Shown here one piece after another: positions 34,609 to 44,900 of a stretch of DNA of 64,000 nt (positions within the stretch are counted from its first letter, which is position 1; every line of letters begins with the position of its first letter). The position numbers and the translations under genes were made by a program. Origin of the DNA: Glacieibacterium frigidum (GTDB lineage: Bacteria > Pseudomonadota > Alphaproteobacteria > Sphingomonadales > Sphingomonadaceae). The notes under the pieces were generated by a model. The model was not told the origin of the DNA. It saw only the letters and a program-made list of their open reading frames with translations, and made no database searches. The stretch lies in the NCBI RefSeq assembly GCF_007097155.1, contig NZ_VJWA01000001.1, positions 186,001-250,000 of the forward strand, given 5' to 3'.

Positions 34609-35511
34609 TTAGGCGCGAACGAGCGTCCCCACGCCTCTCCGGGTGAAGATCTCGAGCAGCATCGCGTGCGGCACCCGCCCGTCCAGAATCACCGCCGCAT
34701 CCACGCCCGACTGGACCGCCGCGACGCAGGTCTCGATCTTGGGGATCATGCCGCCCGAGATGGTGCCCGCGGCCACCAGCGCCGCGATCTTCTCGGGGTC
34801 GAGGTTGGTCAGCACCTCGCCCGACGTGCCTAGCACGCCCGCCACGTCGGTCAGCAGAAAGAAGCGCGCCGCCTGGATCGCGCTCGCCACCGCGCCCGCC
34901 ATCGTGTCGGCATTGATGTTGTAGGTGTGCCCGTCGTCGCCCGCCGCGACCGGCGCGATGACCGGCGTGATGCCGGCCGCGAGCAATGTGTTGATCAGCG
35001 TCGGGTCGACATGCGCGGGCTCGCCGACGAAGCCCAGGTCGACCTCGCGCTCGATCGCGCTGCCCTCGTCGCGCGTCGTGCGGGTCACCTTGACCGCGCG
35101 GACGAGGTGCGCGTCCTTGCCCGAGATGCCCGCTGCGATCCCCCCGGCGCGGTTGATCGCCGCCACCAGTTCCTTGTTGATCGATCCCGCGAGGACCATT
35201 TCGGCGACTTCGGCGGTCGCCTTGTCGGTGACGCGCAGGCCGTCGACGAACTCGCTCGTGATATTCAGGCGGCGCAGCATCGCGCCGATCTGCGGCCCCC
35301 CGCCATGGACGACGACGGGGTTGATGCCCACCGCCTTCAGCAGCACGATATCCTCGGCGAAGTCGGCGGCCAGCTCCGCGTCGCCCATCGCATGGCCGCC
35401 ATACTTGATGACGAAGGTCTTGCCGGCGTAGCGCTGCAGATAGGGCAGCGCCTCGATCAGCGTCTCGGTCTTGGCGAGCAGTTCGGGCGGGGGCGCGTGA
35501 CGGTCTTGCAT
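34609..35511 (-). CDS. argB: Acetylglutamate kinase
   Basis: A 300-residue amino acid kinase family enzyme, second step of arginine synthesis. Motifs are [25 protein letters not shown] and K-I-E-T-C. The N-terminal helix ([11 protein letters not shown]) is of the arginine-sensitive hexameric type, suggesting feedback inhibition. It is separate from argD-argF at 60-62 kb. Its 3' end touches the palindromic repeat, and it lies 20 bp after the phosphatase gene in the same direction. Confidence 0.95.
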   Translation of the reverse strand: MQDRHAPPPELLAKTETLIEALPYLQRYAGKTFVIKYGGHAMGDAELAADFAEDIVLLKAVGINPVVVHGGGPQIGAMLRRLNITSEFVDGLRVTDKATAEVAEMVLAGSINKELVAAINRAGGIAAGISGKDAHLVRAVKVTRTTRDEGSAIEREVDLGFVGEPAHVDPTLINTLLAAGITPVIAPVAAGDDGHTYNINADTMAGAVASAIQAARFFLLTDVAGVLGTSGEVLTNLDPEKIAALVAAGTISGGMIPKIETCVAAVQSGVDAAVILDGRVPHAMLLEIFTRRGVGTLVRA

Positions 35512-35530
35512 GGCCGCCTCTATGCGCGGG

Positions 35531-37177
35531 TCAGCGTTTCGCGCAACTGTCGGCGCTGGTCCCGTCGAGATCGAGGCAGCGCCCGTCGACCGCGGGCGGG
35601 GTCACGCCGACCAGCGCGGCGAGCGTCGGCGCGATGTCGGTGGTCGCCACCGCGAGCGGCTGTTCGAAGCCCGTCGCGCCCGGCCACCAGAACAGGATCG
35701 GCACGCGCCGGTCGTAATTCCATGGGGAACCGTGCCCCGCGACATAGTCGCCGGGCGCCGCCGGCGCGCCGCCGCTGAGGTAGGGCCGGTACGCGACCTG
35801 GATGTCGCCGCTGCGCGCCGGGTAGAAGCTCTCGTGCATGCGCTCGACGAGCGTCAGTTCGTCGGGCGGAGTGCCGGGCTTGGGCTCGGCGGCGACGACC
35901 TCGGCGCTGCTGAACACCGCGGCGACCTCGGGGCGCTTGCGCAGCCGCTCGATTGCCGACGCCGCAATCCTGGCGTCGAGCTTGGCATCGCGCTCGCCGA
36001 AGCCCGCGATGGTGATCTGCTGCGCGTCGCCCGCGAAGGGGAAATAGTCGAGCTTGAACTCGGCCTGCACCTCGCGGCCGACCTCGGTGAAGGCGTCGGC
36101 GGTCAGGCGCTGGGCGGGGATACCCTGCTTCGCGACGCGTTCCACGGCATCGAGCGCGCCGTGATCGGCGGTCAGCACGACGACCACCGGCACCTTCGAC
36201 GCCGCCAGCTTCGCCAGGAAGACGCCGAGCATGCGGTCGAGGTGCATGAGCTGGTCGCACATCTCCGGCCCGCCGCCGCCGTAGCGATGGCCGACGTAAT
36301 CGGAGGCACTCAGGCTGATCGCCAGCAGGTCGGGCGCCGCGCCGCGGCCCAGCTTGAAGCGGTCGATCAGGCCCTGTGCGGCGTCGAGCGTCACCTGGTC
36401 GAGGCCGGGCGAGGCGCGGAAATACTTGAGGTTGGCGGGCTCGTCCCATCCGCCCGCATTGCCCGCGGGCGGCAGCGTGTGGGTGATGGTCATGGTCCCG
36501 AACGTGTCGGTGCCACCGGCCCGGCACTGGCCCGACGGCGTCCACACCGGCGCCTTGATTTCCCAGCGCTTGACCAGCGCGGCGTTGAGGCCCGCGACCG
36601 GGGCAAGGCGTTGCGCCGCGGTCGTGCCCTGCGGCACATAGGTGTTGAAGCCGCGCTCCTCGTCCCACCAGAAGGTGCCGTCGGCGTTGTGCCCGGCCAT
36701 CGCGATCGCGGCGCGGTCCTTGCCCGATACCGCGAAGACGCGGCTGGCGGGGTTCGCTGCCTTCATCCATTCGCCGAGCGTCGGCACCTTCAGGTTGGCG
36801 GGGCCGCGCGGGGCGGTGTCGCGTCCGGGCACGGGACCGGCGGGGTCCTCGACGCAGTACATCTGACGACCCAGGTCGGGGTCGTACCACTGGTTGGCGA
36901 CGATGCCGGTGTGCGCCGGGTTGCGCCCGGTCAGGATCGTCGAATGGCCGGGGCACGTCTCGGTCGCGGCGTGATTCTGGTAGCCGCTGGCGTTGACCAC
37001 GCCGCTGCTCAGCGTCTTGAGCCCGCCGGTGAAGCGGCCGCGATACTGCTCGAACAACGCTGAGCTGAACTGATCGACGGCGATCGCGACGATCAGCTTG
37101 GGCTGGGGCGGCGGCGCGGAGTGCGCGGCGGCGGCGGTCACGAGGGCGGCGAGCCCTGCGAGTATCCGGATTGGCAT
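35531..37177 (-). CDS. Alkaline phosphatase, SpAP/PafA type
   Basis: A 548-residue secreted alkaline phosphatase superfamily member. The signal peptide ends A-A-A-A-H-S-A near residue 21. Active-site residues match PafA/SpAP: D35 metal ligand, nucleophile T74 (E-T-C-P-G-H), N95 (A-N-Q-W-Y-D), and the K153-D-R155 pair that replaces the arginine of E. coli PhoA. L-T-A-D-H-G is a metal site near the middle. It should hydrolyse phosphate mono- and diesters in the periplasm. The ATG has an AGGGGAA SD sequence. Divergent from radA. Confidence 0.88.
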   Translation of the reverse strand: MPIRILAGLAALVTAAAAHSAPPPQPKLIVAIAVDQFSSALFEQYRGRFTGGLKTLSSGVVNASGYQNHAATETCPGHSTILTGRNPAHTGIVANQWYDPDLGRQMYCVEDPAGPVPGRDTAPRGPANLKVPTLGEWMKAANPASRVFAVSGKDRAAIAMAGHNADGTFWWDEERGFNTYVPQGTTAAQRLAPVAGLNAALVKRWEIKAPVWTPSGQCRAGGTDTFGTMTITHTLPPAGNAGGWDEPANLKYFRASPGLDQVTLDAAQGLIDRFKLGRGAAPDLLAISLSASDYVGHRYGGGGPEMCDQLMHLDRMLGVFLAKLAASKVPVVVVLTADHGALDAVERVAKQGIPAQRLTADAFTEVGREVQAEFKLDYFPFAGDAQQITIAGFGERDAKLDARIAASAIERLRKRPEVAAVFSSAEVVAAEPKPGTPPDELTLVERMHESFYPARSGDIQVAYRPYLSGGAPAAPGDYVAGHGSPWNYDRRVPILFWWPGATGFEQPLAVATTDIAPTLAALVGVTPPAVDGRCLDLDGTSADSCAKR

Positions 37178-37325
37178 CTGTCGTTCCCCTGGCTGCCAGC
37201 GCCGTCTAGCGGCTGGCCTGCCCAATCTCAATCGCGTGCGCGTATTGCAGGCACGTGACACACGTCGCGGGAGTGGACGACGCGCGCCCGAGCCGCTACG
37301 TTCCCGGTTCGTTCGGGGAGAGATC
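37178..37325. promoter_or_regulatory. Divergent spacer between phosphatase and radA
   Basis: A 148-bp gap that must hold promoters for both genes. Visible are an imperfect inverted repeat GGCTGCCAGCGCCGTCTAGCGGCTGGCC (about 37,192-37,219) and GGGGAGAG before radA. No Pho-box-like direct repeats were recognised by eye. Confidence 0.3.
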
Positions 37326-38696
37326 ATGGCTCGTGCTGCCGTCCGCTATGTCTGCCAGGGGTGCGGTTCGGTCGCGCCGCGCTGGGCGGGGCAGTGCGGC
37401 GACTGCGGCCAGTGGAACACGATCCAGCAGGAGGCGGCGTCGACGGTGACGCCGTTCAGCGCCAAGCAGTCACTGGCGGGCGGCGGCGCGCGCGTCGCGA
37501 TGGCGGGGCTCGACGACGACGTCGCGATTCCGGCGCGGACCTCGACGGGGATCGCCGAGCTGGACCGGGCGCTCGGCGGCGGGCTGGTCGCGGCGTCGGC
37601 CGTGCTGATCGGCGGCGATCCGGGGATCGGCAAGTCGACGCTGCTGTTGCAGGCGGCGGGGCGGATGGCGCTGGCGGGGCAGCGCATTGCCTACGTCACG
37701 GGCGAGGAGGCGTCGGACCAGGTGCGGCTGCGCGCGCGGCGGCTCGGGCTGGCGAAGGCCCCGGTGCAGCTCGCTGCCGCGACGTCGGTGCGCGATATCC
37801 TGACGACGCTGAGTTCGGGTCCGCCGCCCGCGCTGGTCATCATCGATTCGATCCAGACGATGCACTCGGACACGCTGGAGGGTGCCCCGGGGACGGTCAG
37901 CCAGGTGCGCGCGGCGGCGCAGGAGCTGATCCGCTATGCCAAGACGAGCGGCGCGGCGGTGGTGCTGGTCGGGCACGTGACGAAGGACGGCCAGATCGCG
38001 GGGCCGCGCGTGCTCGAGCACATGGTCGACACCGTGCTGTATTTCGAGGGCGAGCGCAGCCACCAGTATCGGATCCTGCGCGCGGTCAAGAACCGCTTCG
38101 GCGGCACCGACGAGATCGGCGTTTTCGCGATGGGTCAGGACGGTCTGACCGAGGTCGCCAACCCGTCGAGCCTGTTCCTGACCGACCGCGACGCGCCGGT
38201 CGTCGGCACCGTGGTGTTTCCGGCGCTCGAGGGCACACGGCCCGTGCTGTGCGAGATCCAGGCGCTCGTCGTGCGGCTGGCGAGCGGCGCCACGCCGCGG
38301 CGGGCGGTGGTGGGCTGGGATTCGGGCCGCTTGGCGATGATCCTCGCGGTACTGGAGGCGCGCTGCGGGCTCAGCTTCTCGGCGTGCGAAGTCTATCTGA
38401 ACGTCGCCGGCGGCCTGCGGGTGCAGGATCCGGCCGCCGATCTTGCGGTTGCAGTGGCGCTGATCTCGGCGCTGACCGATCGTGTCGTCGCCGCCGACAC
38501 GATCGCGTTCGGGGAGATCGCGCTGTCGGGCGAGGTGCGCGCCGTCGGCCACGCCGGACTGCGGCTGAAGGAGGCGGCGAAGCTCGGCTTCGGCCACGCG
38601 CTCGCGCCCGCCAACACCAACGGCGGGGGGGTGCGCATCCAGGGCTTCCGCACGCTCAACGGGCTCGTCGACTTCATGGGGGTTGCGGGGGACTAA
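37326..38696 (+). CDS. radA: DNA repair protein RadA (Sms)
   Basis: A 456-residue RadA, a RecA-like helicase for branch migration in recombination. It has the N-terminal zinc finger C-Q-G-C...C-G-D-C, Walker A G-G-D-P-G-I-G-K-S-T, the RadA signature K-N-R-F-G and a Lon-like C-terminal domain. The ATG follows GGGGAGAG. It is followed by cvpA and cysS in the same direction. Housekeeping. Confidence 0.96.
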   Translation: MARAAVRYVCQGCGSVAPRWAGQCGDCGQWNTIQQEAASTVTPFSAKQSLAGGGARVAMAGLDDDVAIPARTSTGIAELDRALGGGLVAASAVLIGGDPGIGKSTLLLQAAGRMALAGQRIAYVTGEEASDQVRLRARRLGLAKAPVQLAAATSVRDILTTLSSGPPPALVIIDSIQTMHSDTLEGAPGTVSQVRAAAQELIRYAKTSGAAVVLVGHVTKDGQIAGPRVLEHMVDTVLYFEGERSHQYRILRAVKNRFGGTDEIGVFAMGQDGLTEVANPSSLFLTDRDAPVVGTVVFPALEGTRPVLCEIQALVVRLASGATPRRAVVGWDSGRLAMILAVLEARCGLSFSACEVYLNVAGGLRVQDPAADLAVAVALISALTDRVVAADTIAFGEIALSGEVRAVGHAGLRLKEAAKLGFGHALAPANTNGGGVRIQGFRTLNGLVDFMGVAGD

Positions 38697-38718
38697 GCCC
38701 CGCCCCTACACGCGCCGC

Positions 38719-39249
38719 ATGGCCAGCCTGACCGCCTTCGACATCATCGTGCTGCTGCTGATCGGGCTCGGCGGCATCGCCGGGCTGATGCGCGGCTTCG
38801 TCACCGAGGTGCTGTCGCTGCTGGCATGGGTCGCGGCGTTCTTCGCGATCCGCTTCTTCTACCCCGCCGGCAAGGTGTTCGCCGCGAAGTTCACCGGGAC
38901 CGAAGCGGGCGGCGCGGTGCTCGCCTTCGTGCTGATCTTCCTGATCGCGTACATCGGCTTCAAGGCGATCGCGGGGATGCTCGGCAGCCGCACGCGCAAC
39001 TCGGTGGTCGGGCCGCTCGACCGGGTGCTCGGGCTGGGCTTCGGGGCGTTCAAGGGGCTGCTCGCGGCGTCGGTGATCTATCTGCTCGGGACGATGGTGT
39101 TCGACGTCATCGATCCCGGCGAGCCGCGCCCCGAATGGCTTCGCGCGTCGAAGACCGCACCGCTCGTCGAGGTCAGCAGCAAGGCGATGACCGATTTCGT
39201 CGAGGAACGCCGCGCCCGGGCGAAGCGCGAAAGTGCCGACGAAAAATGA
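38719..39249 (+). CDS. cvpA: CvpA family membrane protein
   Basis: A 176-residue protein with four predicted TM helices in the first about 110 residues ([20 protein letters not shown] is the family N-terminus) and a charged cytoplasmic tail. CvpA proteins are linked to colicin V production, envelope stress and division; biochemical role unclear. Its stop overlaps cysS as ATGA. Confidence 0.88.
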   Translation: MASLTAFDIIVLLLIGLGGIAGLMRGFVTEVLSLLAWVAAFFAIRFFYPAGKVFAAKFTGTEAGGAVLAFVLIFLIAYIGFKAIAGMLGSRTRNSVVGPLDRVLGLGFGAFKGLLAASVIYLLGTMVFDVIDPGEPRPEWLRASKTAPLVEVSSKAMTDFVEERRARAKRESADEK

Positions 39250-40556
39250 CCGACCTCAGGCTCTACAACACGCTGACGCGGTCGAAGCAGGTCTTCGTCC
39301 CCGCCGAACCGGCGCGGGTGACGATGTATGTCTGCGGCCCGACGGTCTATGGCCGCGCGCACATCGGCAATGCGCGGCCGGCGGTGGTGTTCGACGTGCT
39401 GCGGCGCGTGCTGCGGCACCGCTACGGCGCGGGCGCAGTCGTCTATGCGCGGAACATCACCGACATCGACGACAAGATCATCACGGCCGCCGACGCCGAG
39501 GGCGTGCCGATCGACACGATCACGCAGCGTTTCGAGGATCATTATCTCGCCGACATGGGCGCGCTCGGCGTCGAGCCGCCCGACCATGCGCCGCACGCCA
39601 CCGCCTATGTCGCGCAGATGGTCGCGATGATCGACGAGCTGGTCGCGCGCGGCGTCGCCTATGCCGCCGAAGGGCACGTGCTGTTCGACGTCGCCGCGTT
39701 CCCCGATTACGGCAAGTTGTCCGGACGAAGGCTCGACGAGATGATCGCCGGCGCCCGCGTCGAGGTCGCGCCGTACAAGAAGTCGCCCGCCGATTTCGTG
39801 CTGTGGAAGCCGAGCTGGCCCGAGCAGCCGGGGTGGGACAGCCCCTGGGGCCGCGGCCGCCCGGGCTGGCACATCGAGTGCTCGGCAATGATCCGCGAGG
39901 TGCTGGGCGAGACGATCGACATCCACGGCGGCGGGCTCGACCTGATCTTCCCGCACCACGAGAACGAGGCCGCGCAGTCGGCGTGCGCGCACGGCGGTGC
40001 ACCGCTGGCGCGGGTGTGGATGCACAACGGCTTCCTCAGCATGGGTGCCGACAAGATGTCGAAGTCGCTCGGCAACGTTGCGCTGATCGACGAGCTGCTC
40101 GCCGCCGGCTGGTCGGGCGAGGTGCTGCGGCTCGCGCTGCTGTCGGCGCATTACCGCCAGCCGCTCGAATGGTCCGACGCGCTGCTGACCCAGACCAAGG
40201 CGACGCTCGACCGCTGGCAGGGCTTCCTGCGGCGCTCGGACGTGGCGGCGGGCGAAGTGCCCGAGCGCGTCATCGCGGCGCTGTCGGACGATCTCAACAC
40301 GCCCGACGCGGTGGCAGCGATCGCGCGGCTGTCGCGGCTCGACGACGTCGCCGGGATGCGCGCGGCAATGGGGCTGCTGGGGCTGCTCGAGCCGGAGGGC
40401 GAAGGCGATGCGGCGATCGACGCCGCCGTCGCAGCACGGGTAGCGGCCCGGGCGCGCAAGGATTTTGCGGAGTCCGACCGCATCCGCGACGGATTGGCCG
40501 CGCAGGGCGTCGTGCTCGAGGATTCGCCCTCGGGCACCACCTGGCGGCGAGTTTAG
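39246..40556 (+). CDS. cysS: Cysteine--tRNA ligase
   Basis: A 436-residue class I aminoacyl-tRNA synthetase. It shows [10 protein letters not shown] with zinc Cys, the HIGH-like A-H-I-G-N, W-H-I-E-C-S and H-H-E-N-E as further zinc ligands, and the K-M-S-K-S loop. Slightly shorter than E. coli CysRS (461). Its stop is 1 bp from the stop of the convergent MBL gene, leaving no room for separate terminators. Confidence 0.96.
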   Translation: MTDLRLYNTLTRSKQVFVPAEPARVTMYVCGPTVYGRAHIGNARPAVVFDVLRRVLRHRYGAGAVVYARNITDIDDKIITAADAEGVPIDTITQRFEDHYLADMGALGVEPPDHAPHATAYVAQMVAMIDELVARGVAYAAEGHVLFDVAAFPDYGKLSGRRLDEMIAGARVEVAPYKKSPADFVLWKPSWPEQPGWDSPWGRGRPGWHIECSAMIREVLGETIDIHGGGLDLIFPHHENEAAQSACAHGGAPLARVWMHNGFLSMGADKMSKSLGNVALIDELLAAGWSGEVLRLALLSAHYRQPLEWSDALLTQTKATLDRWQGFLRRSDVAAGEVPERVIAALSDDLNTPDAVAAIARLSRLDDVAGMRAAMGLLGLLEPEGEGDAAIDAAVAARVAARARKDFAESDRIRDGLAAQGVVLEDSPSGTTWRRV

Positions 40557-40557
40557 G

Positions 40558-41985
40558 TCAGGCCCGCCGCCGCCGCCGCTTCGGCGCTGCCACGCCTCCG
40601 TCGAACACATGCTCCCACACCGGCGCACCGTGCTTGTCGGAGCGGATCACCCCGCCCTTGGCCTTCTCGCCCAGCCGGGTCATCAGCTCGGGCGCCGGTA
40701 TGGCGCCCCAGCCGACGCGCTTGGCCATCGCCTCGTCGGTCGGAATGAAGGCGATCAGCTCGGAGTGCATCATCGCCTCCAGCCCGCCCTTGCCGGCAGC
40801 ACCCTTCAGCGTTGCGTTCGAGCTGCCGTGGTGTCCGACCTTGTAGAGGCGCGTGCGGCGGACGAGGTCGGCGCCCTTGGTGCCGTCGGCAAACACCACG
40901 CTGTCCCACGTCTGCCAGTTGCCGATCTGCGCGTCGGCGGCGAACAGCAGCACGTCGCCCGCCGGCGCCAGCGCGAAAGCCAGCACCAGCGAGGTGTTGT
41001 TGGTGCGGTCGTCGAGCTGCATCGCGACATCGGCAGCCGAGCCCAGCCAGTCGCTGTCGATGCGCCGCCACTGCTGATCGCGCGACGGCGGGTCGGGGTC
41101 GCCCTCGACCGTCGTTGGCAGCGACTCCGGCGCCACCGGACCGGCGTAGTGATTGCGGACGAACAGCGCGAGCGGGGTCGGCGCTGCGGCATCGATGTCG
41201 AGGCTCGACAGCGGCACTCCTTCCGACTCGTCGAACGGCGAGGCGACGTCGGCGTCCATGTCCATGTCGCCGCCCTCGACCCCGAAGGCGTTGCGCAGGC
41301 TCGTCGACATCGCCCAGCCGGCGTCGATGCCGTAGCTGTCCTTCGCCGAATCGCGCAGGCCCAGCATCTTCAGGTCGCGCGGCGGACCGAGCACGTACGC
41401 CGTGACGCCCAGCCCCTTGGGCAGCGGCGCGACCTCGCCGGGCTGGAAATAGCGCACCCGGTCGGGCGCTAGCGCGACCAGCGCGTCGCGCGCGGACCGC
41501 GAGCGCTCGCCCTTCAGGCCGAAATGGAAGCCCAGCAGCTCCTCGATGCCGTTCGCCAGCGCGCCCTGCTGCGGGTCGTCGCGCAGCCGCACCACCGCGG
41601 TCGCCAGCGCCGCCAGCGCCTCGCCCTTGTATCTGTCGAGGGCGCGCGCCTGCTCGTCGCGCGGGTCGTCGGTCCAGCCGAGCCAGACCTCTCCGACGTC
41701 GAACTTCGCGAAGGCGCTCGCAGCCGTCAGGAATCCCGAGATATGGTCCCAATGCTCGTGCGTCGCGACGATGACGTCGAGGCGCGGGCTACCGCCGCCT
41801 GCCGGGGTCACGGTCGCGGCGATGTCGGCCACCACGGCATCGATCGTCTCCCGCCCGCCCTTGGCCGAGGTGTGGATGCCGCAGTCGATCAGGATCCAGA
41901 AGGTCCCGCCATCGGGCCGGGTGATGCCCAGCAGGTTGCAGTCGCCTAAGCCATGGCAATACAGGCGTGTCCGAACCTGGCTCAT
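40558..41985 (-). CDS. ComEC-like metallo-beta-lactamase-fold hydrolase
   Basis: A 475-residue soluble MBL-fold protein. The metal motif H76-x-H78-x-D80-H81 (T-H-E-H-W-D-H) is intact. Downstream K-V-G-H-H-G-S-S-N-A-T is the pattern of the ComEC/Rec2 MBL branch, proposed or shown to be nucleases or phosphodiesterases. The N-terminus (Y-C-H-G-L-G-D-C-N-L-L) has the G-x-G-D-C typical of stand-alone members. The C-terminus ends in an Arg/Lys-rich tail, P-K-R-R-R-R-R-R-A, which could bind nucleic acid. Its start overlaps the dual-protease gene (ATGA), so the two are made together. Candidate effector or nucleotide-processing component of the protease locus; activity untested. Confidence 0.8.
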   Translation of the reverse strand: MSQVRTRLYCHGLGDCNLLGITRPDGGTFWILIDCGIHTSAKGGRETIDAVVADIAATVTPAGGGSPRLDVIVATHEHWDHISGFLTAASAFAKFDVGEVWLGWTDDPRDEQARALDRYKGEALAALATAVVRLRDDPQQGALANGIEELLGFHFGLKGERSRSARDALVALAPDRVRYFQPGEVAPLPKGLGVTAYVLGPPRDLKMLGLRDSAKDSYGIDAGWAMSTSLRNAFGVEGGDMDMDADVASPFDESEGVPLSSLDIDAAAPTPLALFVRNHYAGPVAPESLPTTVEGDPDPPSRDQQWRRIDSDWLGSAADVAMQLDDRTNNTSLVLAFALAPAGDVLLFAADAQIGNWQTWDSVVFADGTKGADLVRRTRLYKVGHHGSSNATLKGAAGKGGLEAMMHSELIAFIPTDEAMAKRVGWGAIPAPELMTRLGEKAKGGVIRSDKHGAPVWEHVFDGGVAAPKRRRRRA

Positions 41986-44900
41986 GCGGGGTCTCCCCGG
42001 TGCAGCATCGCGAAGGGCTCGGCCGCCGCCATCGCGCGCGTGTCGAAATATTGCGCGCGCATTCCGCCGGTGAAGGCGCCCGCGGCATAGGCGCGCTGCC
42101 GCCGCAGCCGGTCGGCGCTCAGCATGTGCTTGACGATGACGTAGCGGATCTCGGGCACCGGATCGCTGCCGGTCGAGGCGGCGGGGTCGATGATCAGCGT
42201 CGCGCCGCCGCGGAACCAGAACTTGCCCTGGCTTTCGTCGTCGGGGTCGCGCCACTCGGCGCGGCGCTGCGCGATGACCGCGACGATCTGGTAGCTCAGC
42301 TCGCCGTTGGGCTGGGCGCGGCGGACGCGGCGCAGGCTGTGGACGCTGAAGGTTGTCTTGCCGTCGTGGCCGTCGCGCTCGCTGAAGTCGTCGTTGTAGC
42401 GCGGGAGGCCGTGCTGCAGCCCCAGCGCCGCGCACAGGTCGGGGCCGCCCACGGGATCGGCGAAGGCCTCGGCGAGGTCGAGGTGAAGGTCGGTGCTGCG
42501 CTCCTGCACCTTGACGAACGAGGTCCAGCGGTCGCCGTTGTTGGCCCAGTCGATGGCGAAGCGCTTGACCGACTTGCCGAGCCATGCTGGCCGCGGCTCC
42601 TGCGGGCGCAGCCAGATCAGCGATTCGACCGACACGGTGCGCAGCCGCGGCGGCAGCAGGCCATGCTTCCGGAACGCCTCGAGCAGTGCGGTGCGGTAGC
42701 CGAGCTTGTCGTCGGGCACCGAATCGACGTCCGCGGTCATCAGGGCGCGCAGATATTCGCCGAAGCCGATGTCGTTGGGCGGGCAATAGTCCATCGCGCG
42801 GATGCAGATGCGCAGCAGTTGCGAGGCGGCCTTGCACGTCTCCTTGGTCAGCCGGTCGACGAGGCCGGGGTGGAGGTCGCCGGGGGGCAGCTCGCCGGTG
42901 CCGCCGGTGGCAAGGCGGATCAGGTCGCCGGTGCGCCGCTCGACGATCGCCAGGAAGGCCTCGTAGATCGCGAACACCAGGATCGACCCGCGCTGGTGCG
43001 ACTCGGTGGTCTTGGCGAGGTCGAGCGCCCCGGTGTCGGGGTCGAGATAGTCGCGCAGCGCGGCCTTCTCGCCGCTGCCCAGCCCGAACTGGCGCGCGAG
43101 GCCCGCGAGCAATGTCGTCGCGCCCAGCTTGCCGCGCGCACGGGCGACTTCGTGGCGGACGAGCTCGTCGTAGGTGAAGTGCTGGAACAGCGCGACGATG
43201 TCGGCGAAGCCTTCGTGGAAGGCGGCGACGTCGGGGTTGGTCTGCTCCTGGTAGTGGCGGTGGACGCCGTCCAAAATGGCGTGAGTCATCTCGTGCGCGA
43301 TGATGTCCGCCGACAGGCAGGCGAAGACCATCGAGCCGCGCACCGTCACCGCGTCGTCGGCCGATTGCGCGGGGAAATAGCCGAACAGCAGCGCGACCTT
43401 CGACGGGCTGTAATAGGCATTCCGGTCGCGCAGCGCGTGCGGATAGATGCGCAGGCGCGGCACATATTCGAACACCGTCCGCCCGTCGACGCGGTGGCGG
43501 CGCGGCGCCCACAGCAGCTTGCGGCCCAGCGCATCCTCGAAATTGCCGATCGTCTTCATCGCGATGGCGTAGACCATCTGCTGGTGGAAGCGCGGGTTGC
43601 CCTCCGACGGTGCGAGGCCATCGGTGATCAGCAGGTGGGGATGATCGAGATCGACGGGGGCGTGGACGCGGTCCGACGCGGGGTCGATGTCCACGACTTC
43701 CACATATTCGCCGACCGGGCCGGGGCGGAGCTTGCTGAGACCCTGGCCATCGGCCTCGTAGGCGACACTGACCGTCGCCTCCTTGATGTCGTGCGTGCCG
43801 AGCGACGCGCCGAGGCTGGGGTCGAGGGCGAAGACCCGCAGGCGGCGGCGTGACGGGACGGGGTCCTGGCGCGGCTTGCGCGGCGCCATGGCGACGGGCG
43901 GCGGGGCGGGGGGCGGCGCATCGGGCGGCGGCGGCGGCGCGGGCGGGGCGCTGTGCAGCCCGAGTTCCTTGACCAGCGCCGCGGTCAGGCGCTGCGAGGC
44001 GCGGCCCGAATCGAGGACGGCGTGGAAGAAGCGCTTGCGGTCCCGCGCCGAGACGCCGTCGTCGGGGTCGGCCTTGAGCAGCGTCGCCTCGATCTCGCGG
44101 TCGGCGCCCGCAAGCTGCATGAGTTCGAGGCCGAGCGCCTTCGCCCGCGGTTCGGCGGCGAGCGCGAAGCCGACGCCCTGGCCCGACAACAGCTTGACCC
44201 AGTCCCACGCGGCGCTGGCGGCAGGCGAGGGCACCAGCTTCGCAGGCACGCCGATGCCCAGCGCGGCGAAGGCGTCGAGAGCGCCGGTCCCGAGATAGCG
44301 TTCGACGCCTGCGGCATCGAGCCCGGCGGTCGTCTTGCGCGCCGCGCTGAACAGGGCGTGGCGCACCGCCTCGACCCGCTGCCACGAGGGCTTCGCCACC
44401 TTCGGGTCGTCGAGATGCGCGGCGAGCCACAAGGCGGCGGCGGCGGCGACCTGCGGCGTCGCGGCGCTGGTGCCTTCGCCGTCGCGGCGGACGGTGCCGC
44501 AGCCCAGCATCGCCCAGGGAATGTTCGGGCTGTACCCGGCAATCGCCGTCGCCATCTTGGCTGGCGGCCCCCAGCAGCCCTGCATGGTGCCGGTGTCGAG
44601 GCTGAAATAGGGCCGGCCGTCGGCCATTACGCCCGTCGCGGCGATGACGCGCCGCATGCGCGCCGGATAGACGACCGACCGGATCGGCAGCCCCGGCGCG
44701 AAGTTGTTGCCCGCGGCGGTGACCAAAGTCAGCCCGGCCTCGTATGCGGCGTTGACCGCATCGGCAAGCGCCGCCGACGCGAGGCCGCCCATGCTCATCG
44801 ACAGGACATGCGCGCCGCTCGACCGGGCGTGATCGATGCCCTGCACCATCGTCGAGGTCGTGAAGCGCACCACACTGTCGGCGATCCGCACCGCCATCAC

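Noticed and set aside
37178-37325. tRNA-like stretch (GGTTCG with a flanking stem) before radA
   Set aside because: No acceptor stem, anticodon arm or full cloverleaf could be built.
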